Under the pieces are notes generated by a model. The model searched no databases. It was given only the letters and a program-made list of their open reading frames with translations, and was not told the DNA's origin. Below, piece after piece: positions 14,277 through 17,197 of a DNA stretch of 17,197 nucleotides. Made by a program: the position numbers and the translations under genes. Source of the stretch: Candidatus Aminicenantota bacterium (GTDB taxonomy: Bacteria > Acidobacteriota > Aminicenantia > JAMOAD01); NCBI GenBank assembly GCA_027070475.1, contig JALXDT010000202.1, positions 1 to 17,197 on the forward strand, given 5' to 3'. The number at the start of each line of letters is the position of its first letter. The first letter of the stretch is position 1.

Positions 14277-15700
14277 TTTTTATCCCAATTCTCCAAAAAG
14301 GTAAAAACTGAAGAGTTTGAGTGAATTAAGAAGGGGATTTTTAACTTAACTCCTTTTCTGTAATAAACTTTAAAATAAGGAGTTGGTAAAAATAGCAGAG
14401 GTTTATACTCCCTAACAATAGAATAAAGCTTTTTATAGATTTCAATTCTTTTTTCTCTGGATGTTTCAGCTATACCTTCTTCTATTAATTTATCTATTTC
14501 AGGATTGTTTAAACCTGAATAATTCATAACTCCTTTGCTATGCCATATATCTTTACGACTAAGATCCGAGTCGAAAACATAACCACCAATTGCAGTTTCA
14601 AAATTTCTTCCTTTTAATCTTTTCAAATAGGATGAATATTCAAGAGAAATTATATTTAAATTAATGCCGCATTTTTTAAGCTCTTCTTTTAAAATAATAG
14701 CATAGAGCTTCTTTAGCTCTGATTCGGAGTTTATAAGAAGGGAAAGCTTCTTTAAACCACATTCTCTCTCTTTTATATTCCCTTTTGACAAATAATCTGT
14801 CTCTTTAAAATATTTTGAGTTAACAAATGGATAATAAGAATGATATGCCTTTCCCTTTAATCCTTTATATAATGAATTTATATTAATACAATTTAAAAAG
14901 CAAAGTCTCTATTCAAAATAGTTTAATTTAGTAAAAAAAAAGATAAAAACAAAATAATAAAGCATATTGAATTTATATAGAGCCTGTGAAATTCTTTTAT
15001 CTGAAATGTCTTTTTTAAACTTATAACCTGCGATCACATCCACCTCGCCTTTTTTTAATTTTAAAAGAGCCGTAAGATTACCCTTAATAAAATAAAATTC
15101 AAATATCTTTCTTCCTTTTTTTATAAAAAAGGACTTCCCCTCTTTGTATGATAAGATTTCAAAACCTTTTGAAGATTCGGGGAATTTATCATCCTTTCCC
15201 AATCTTGATGGAGGGATTATACTTATAGTCAGATATGATAAGAGAGGAGCAAAGGGCTTTTTTAATTCAATAATTATTTCATTCCCTTTTTTATAAACAT
15301 CTTTTATGAACTCATACTCAGAAGCATATGGGAAATTTCTTTTTTTATCGTAAAAGTACTTTAAATTATCAATTACAGTTTTTTCATCAACTCTTTGTCC
15401 GTTTTTGAAAAAGACTGATTTTTTTATTCTAAATTTAAAGAGTGTATCTGATTTCCATTCATAATCAGAAATGAGATCCGGAATTAATTTCCCTTTTTCG
15501 TTATAGCTGAAAAGGGAATGGTAAAGCGGATAGAGAAGAGCTGTTGTTCCAAGATCTGTGGATAATTGCGGGTTTTTATGCAGAAGTTCTCCGAAATAAG
15601 CTATTCTTAATATTTTATCCTTTTTGAACCTATTATCTGTCGAACACCTCAATAAAAACAACAATATTCCTATTATAAAAAAAAGCTGAAACTTTCTCAT
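14273..15700 (-). pseudogene. family 5 (peptide/nickel-type) ABC solute-binding protein gene with one in-frame TAG
   Basis: The gene encodes an OppA/DppA-like periplasmic binding protein, normally the ligand-capture part of an ABC importer. An N-terminal hydrophobic signal ends at LLRC19, a poor lipobox because Arg precedes the Cys. Residues about 30-263 show the N-lobe (LYPLYHSLFSYN, LIPDL, FKFRIKKSVFFKNGQ, GEVDVIAGY). Codon 264 is TAG (14911-14909). The same frame then stays open for 212 codons and encodes the matching C-lobe (NCININ, GLNNPEIDKLIEEG, REKRIEIYKKLYSIVREYKPLLFLP), ending in TAA. The pieces are 15700-14909 and, as a Leu/TTG-initiated fragment without a ribosome site, 14791-14273. 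No frameshift is needed. It is a recent nonsense mutation, a readthrough case or a sequence error. No permease or ATPase gene is nearby. The ATG overlaps the upstream GT-C-type gene by 4 nt. Confidence 0.85.
14909..14911 (-). other. in-frame amber codon inside the solute-binding protein gene
   Basis: Minus-strand context is TAT TTT GAA TAG AGA CTT. It lies where family 5 binding proteins have the conserved pF.D.rvR.A segment. A run of nine T residues on the minus strand (14941-14933) precedes it, but both sides share the same frame, so a single-base indel is not required. TAG also ends the glycosyltransferase, transporter, pmbA and MFS genes here, so it is a normal stop in this genome. Confidence 0.9.
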
Positions 15701-17197
15701 AGTTTGTAGATAAAAAACATTCCTCTATGAAAAACTGGCTTCATCACAGAGAAGAAAGATAGAAATTTTTTATATTCTTCTTTGTTCAGCCTATTATACT
15801 GTTTTTGTATTCTCTGAAATTCTCCCAAAGATATAAAGATAAAGTCATAACCATCTCTTTTTATCTTTTTGAAAAACTCTTTTGAATTCTTACTTCCGTC
15901 AAGATAGGGTTTTAATATTGAATAGTCAATTGCCGATGAGACAGAGTATGGTCTTTTAAGATAAAAACTTCTTGTTTCTCCTACTACAAGAATCTTACTC
16001 TTTTTTGGAGTCATCTGATTTATAAATGAGTACATAGAATATGCTGGAAAATATTTAACTTTGTATTTATACACTGAAAGCTTCCAGGAGTAAAGCGAAT
16101 GTGAGGAATAAACTCTCTCAAGAATTGAAAAAGATAAGAGAAAATTCATTCCAACAATAAGGAAAAAGATAATTTTCATCAACTTTGATTCCATATTTTC
16201 CAATACCTCCACAACAAAAGGAGTAAGCAAGAGAATCAGAATAAAAAGAAATCTTAAACTCCCGGTAAAAAAGCAACCAATGAAAAAAACAAGTAGAGAG
16301 TAAAAGATGAGTTTTAATTTCTTTGTCATAAAGATGGTAATAAAAGGTAAGAAAATTAAGAAAATTGGACCTATTCTCCCCCCTGAACCATAGTTTTTAA
16401 ATGAGATATAGTAAAAAGATTTGAAAATATCTTTGGGTTTTGACAAAATCTTTCCAACATCTCTTTTTAGATAAAAGTTTCTTTCAGCACTCCAGCTTTT
16501 ACTTTTAAAAACTCTGTTAAAAAACGGGTAAACGGGATTGGAGGTAAGTTTATAATTTTTAACAAGTAAGGGTGTGATTATTATTAGAATCAAAAATCCA
16601 ATTAAAATAATCCCCTTAATTTTTTTCCTTTCCCATGGAAATACCTCAAAAAGTAGAAAAAAAACAACCGGTAAAACGCTGAAATATTTTACTCCGATTG
16701 AAAAGCCAAAGAAAATTCCTGATAATCCATATCTTTTATTAATAAAATTTTTAATTCCTAAAAAAATAAAAAGCGCTGCAATTATATCGTTTTTTACAGT
16801 TGCAATAAGAAAAAGAGAGACAGGTAAGGATAGGATTAAGAGAATAAGATAATTCCTCCTTTTTAGATTAAAGTAATCTGTCATAAAATCGACAAAACAT
16901 AGAATAAAGATAGAGGATATAAGAAAATGTAAAAGTCTTGGTACAAAATCGCCTGTGTAAACAGCCGGGATAAGAGATATTTCATAATAGACGGAGGTGT
17001 TTGCATACAAAAAGTAAGGTGTTTTTACAAAACCCCCATTTTGTAAATATAGATTTGGTATTCCCAGATGATATACAAGAGAATCATAAAAAGTGGACGG
17101 TAACGAGGCATAAAGGAAAGGAATAATGAAGACTAAGAATTCAAGAGGATTCCTTTTAAAAAGAATTTTCAGAGTAAATAGAGCTTCACTTCTTAAT
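15697..17197 (-). CDS. multi-pass membrane protein, GT-C (ArnT/GT39-like) glycosyltransferase-like, 5' end outside window
   Basis: The frame is open from the right edge without a stop, so the gene is partial: at least 499 codons are visible and the true start lies beyond 17197. The TTG at 17010 is internal, because coding sequence continues upstream of it. Repeated hydrophobic segments fill most of the first 350 visible residues. Near the edge, TFYDSLVYHLGIPNLYLQNG (Asp codon at 17085-17083) matches the first periplasmic loop of GT-C lipid-linked sugar transferases, where an acidic residue is catalytic, and PRLLHFLISSIF follows as usual. A soluble C-terminal tail (about the last 110 residues) includes KILVVGETRSFYLKRP and GYDFIFISLGEFQRI, common in uncharacterised GT39-like proteins. 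A transfer of sugar from a polyprenyl carrier is likely, with unknown acceptor. The TGA stop overlaps the solute-binding protein start (ATGA). Confidence 0.8.
   Translation of the reverse strand, partial: LRSEALFTLKILFKRNPLEFLVFIIPFLYASLPSTFYDSLVYHLGIPNLYLQNGGFVKTPYFLYANTSVYYEISLIPAVYTGDFVPRLLHFLISSIFILCFVDFMTDYFNLKRRNYLILLILSLPVSLFLIATVKNDIIAALFIFLGIKNFINKRYGLSGIFFGFSIGVKYFSVLPVVFFLLFEVFPWERKKIKGIILIGFLILIIITPLLVKNYKLTSNPVYPFFNRVFKSKSWSAERNFYLKRDVGKILSKPKDIFKSFYYISFKNYGSGGRIGPIFLIFLPFITIFMTKKLKLIFYSLLVFFIGCFFTGSLRFLFILILLLTPFVVEVLENMESKLMKIIFFLIVGMNFLLSFSILERVYSSHSLYSWKLSVYKYKVKYFPAYSMYSFINQMTPKKSKILVVGETRSFYLKRPYSVSSAIDYSILKPYLDGSKNSKEFFKKIKRDGYDFIFISLGEFQRIQKQYNRLNKEEYKKFLSFFSVMKPVFHRGMFFIYKL

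Noticed and set aside
14273..14791. C-terminal half of the solute-binding protein as an independent small gene
   Set aside because: Its only start is a TTG with no ribosome site, and the frame continues upstream without interruption to the TAG at 14911, so it is part of one gene.
14933..14941. Nine-base homopolymer near the break as a frameshift site
   Set aside because: Sequence on both sides is in the same frame, so slippage by one or two bases would break rather than repair the gene.

Overview
The window is AT-rich bacterial DNA. Its proteins are rich in Lys and Glu and use mostly AGA/AGG for Arg. Signal peptides, at least one clear lipoprotein, a cellulose-synthase-like glycosyltransferase and a multi-pass GT-C-type membrane protein suggest a double-membraned, probably anaerobic, amino-acid or peptide-using bacterium. 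I cannot place it in a phylum from sequence alone; the protein set recalls Acidobacteriota/Aminicenantes-like or other uncultured lineages (inference). I found no mobile element, CRISPR array, rRNA or phage gene.

Layout: (1) 141-1436 (+), a secreted papain-fold (C1) peptidase with its own promoter. (2) 1480-2289 (+), a CAU-anticodon tRNA (probably Ile2) followed 19 bp later by a COG1579/CT398-like coiled-coil zinc-ribbon protein, apparently on one transcript. (3) 6204-2291 (-), a CslA-like family 2 glycosyltransferase, an unrecognised helical protein and a radical SAM protein, packed as an operon. (4) 8131-6267 (-), an NSS/SNF-type Na+-dependent amino-acid transporter and a small secreted Cys-rich protein. 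(5) 8259-9692 (+), a lipoprotein with a predicted beta-propeller, divergent from the transporter. A 276-bp gene-free gap follows. (6) 9969-14276 (+), an operon of PmbA/TldE, a TatT-like TPR protein, a secreted Fn3-like protein and an MFSD1-like major facilitator. (7) 17197-14273 (-), a GT-C-type membrane protein running off the right edge, overlapping by 4 nt a peptide-type (family 5) solute-binding protein gene that carries one in-frame TAG.

A loose theme is peptide and amino-acid use: a secreted cysteine peptidase, an amino-acid/Na+ symporter, the PmbA peptidase subunit, an MFSD1-like carrier (known animal members move dipeptides) and a peptide-binding protein. A second theme is surface polysaccharide or glycan synthesis: the GT2 and GT-C proteins.

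The most interesting signal is at the DNA level. Six candidate sigma70-type promoters all have exactly 17-bp spacers. Three of them place the predicted transcription start on, or within a few bases of, the start of the gene: on the A of the pmbA ATG, about 3 nt before the glycosyltransferase ATG, and on nucleotide G1 of the tRNA. Both protein genes concerned lack a Shine-Dalgarno, whereas genes with longer leaders have strong ones. This predicts leaderless mRNAs and a tRNA made without a 5' leader. Two convergent gene pairs meet with a 1-bp gap or a 4-bp overlap, leaving no room for intrinsic terminators. The clearest lesion or recoding candidate is the TAG at codon 264 of the solute-binding protein gene, in frame with 212 further intact codons.
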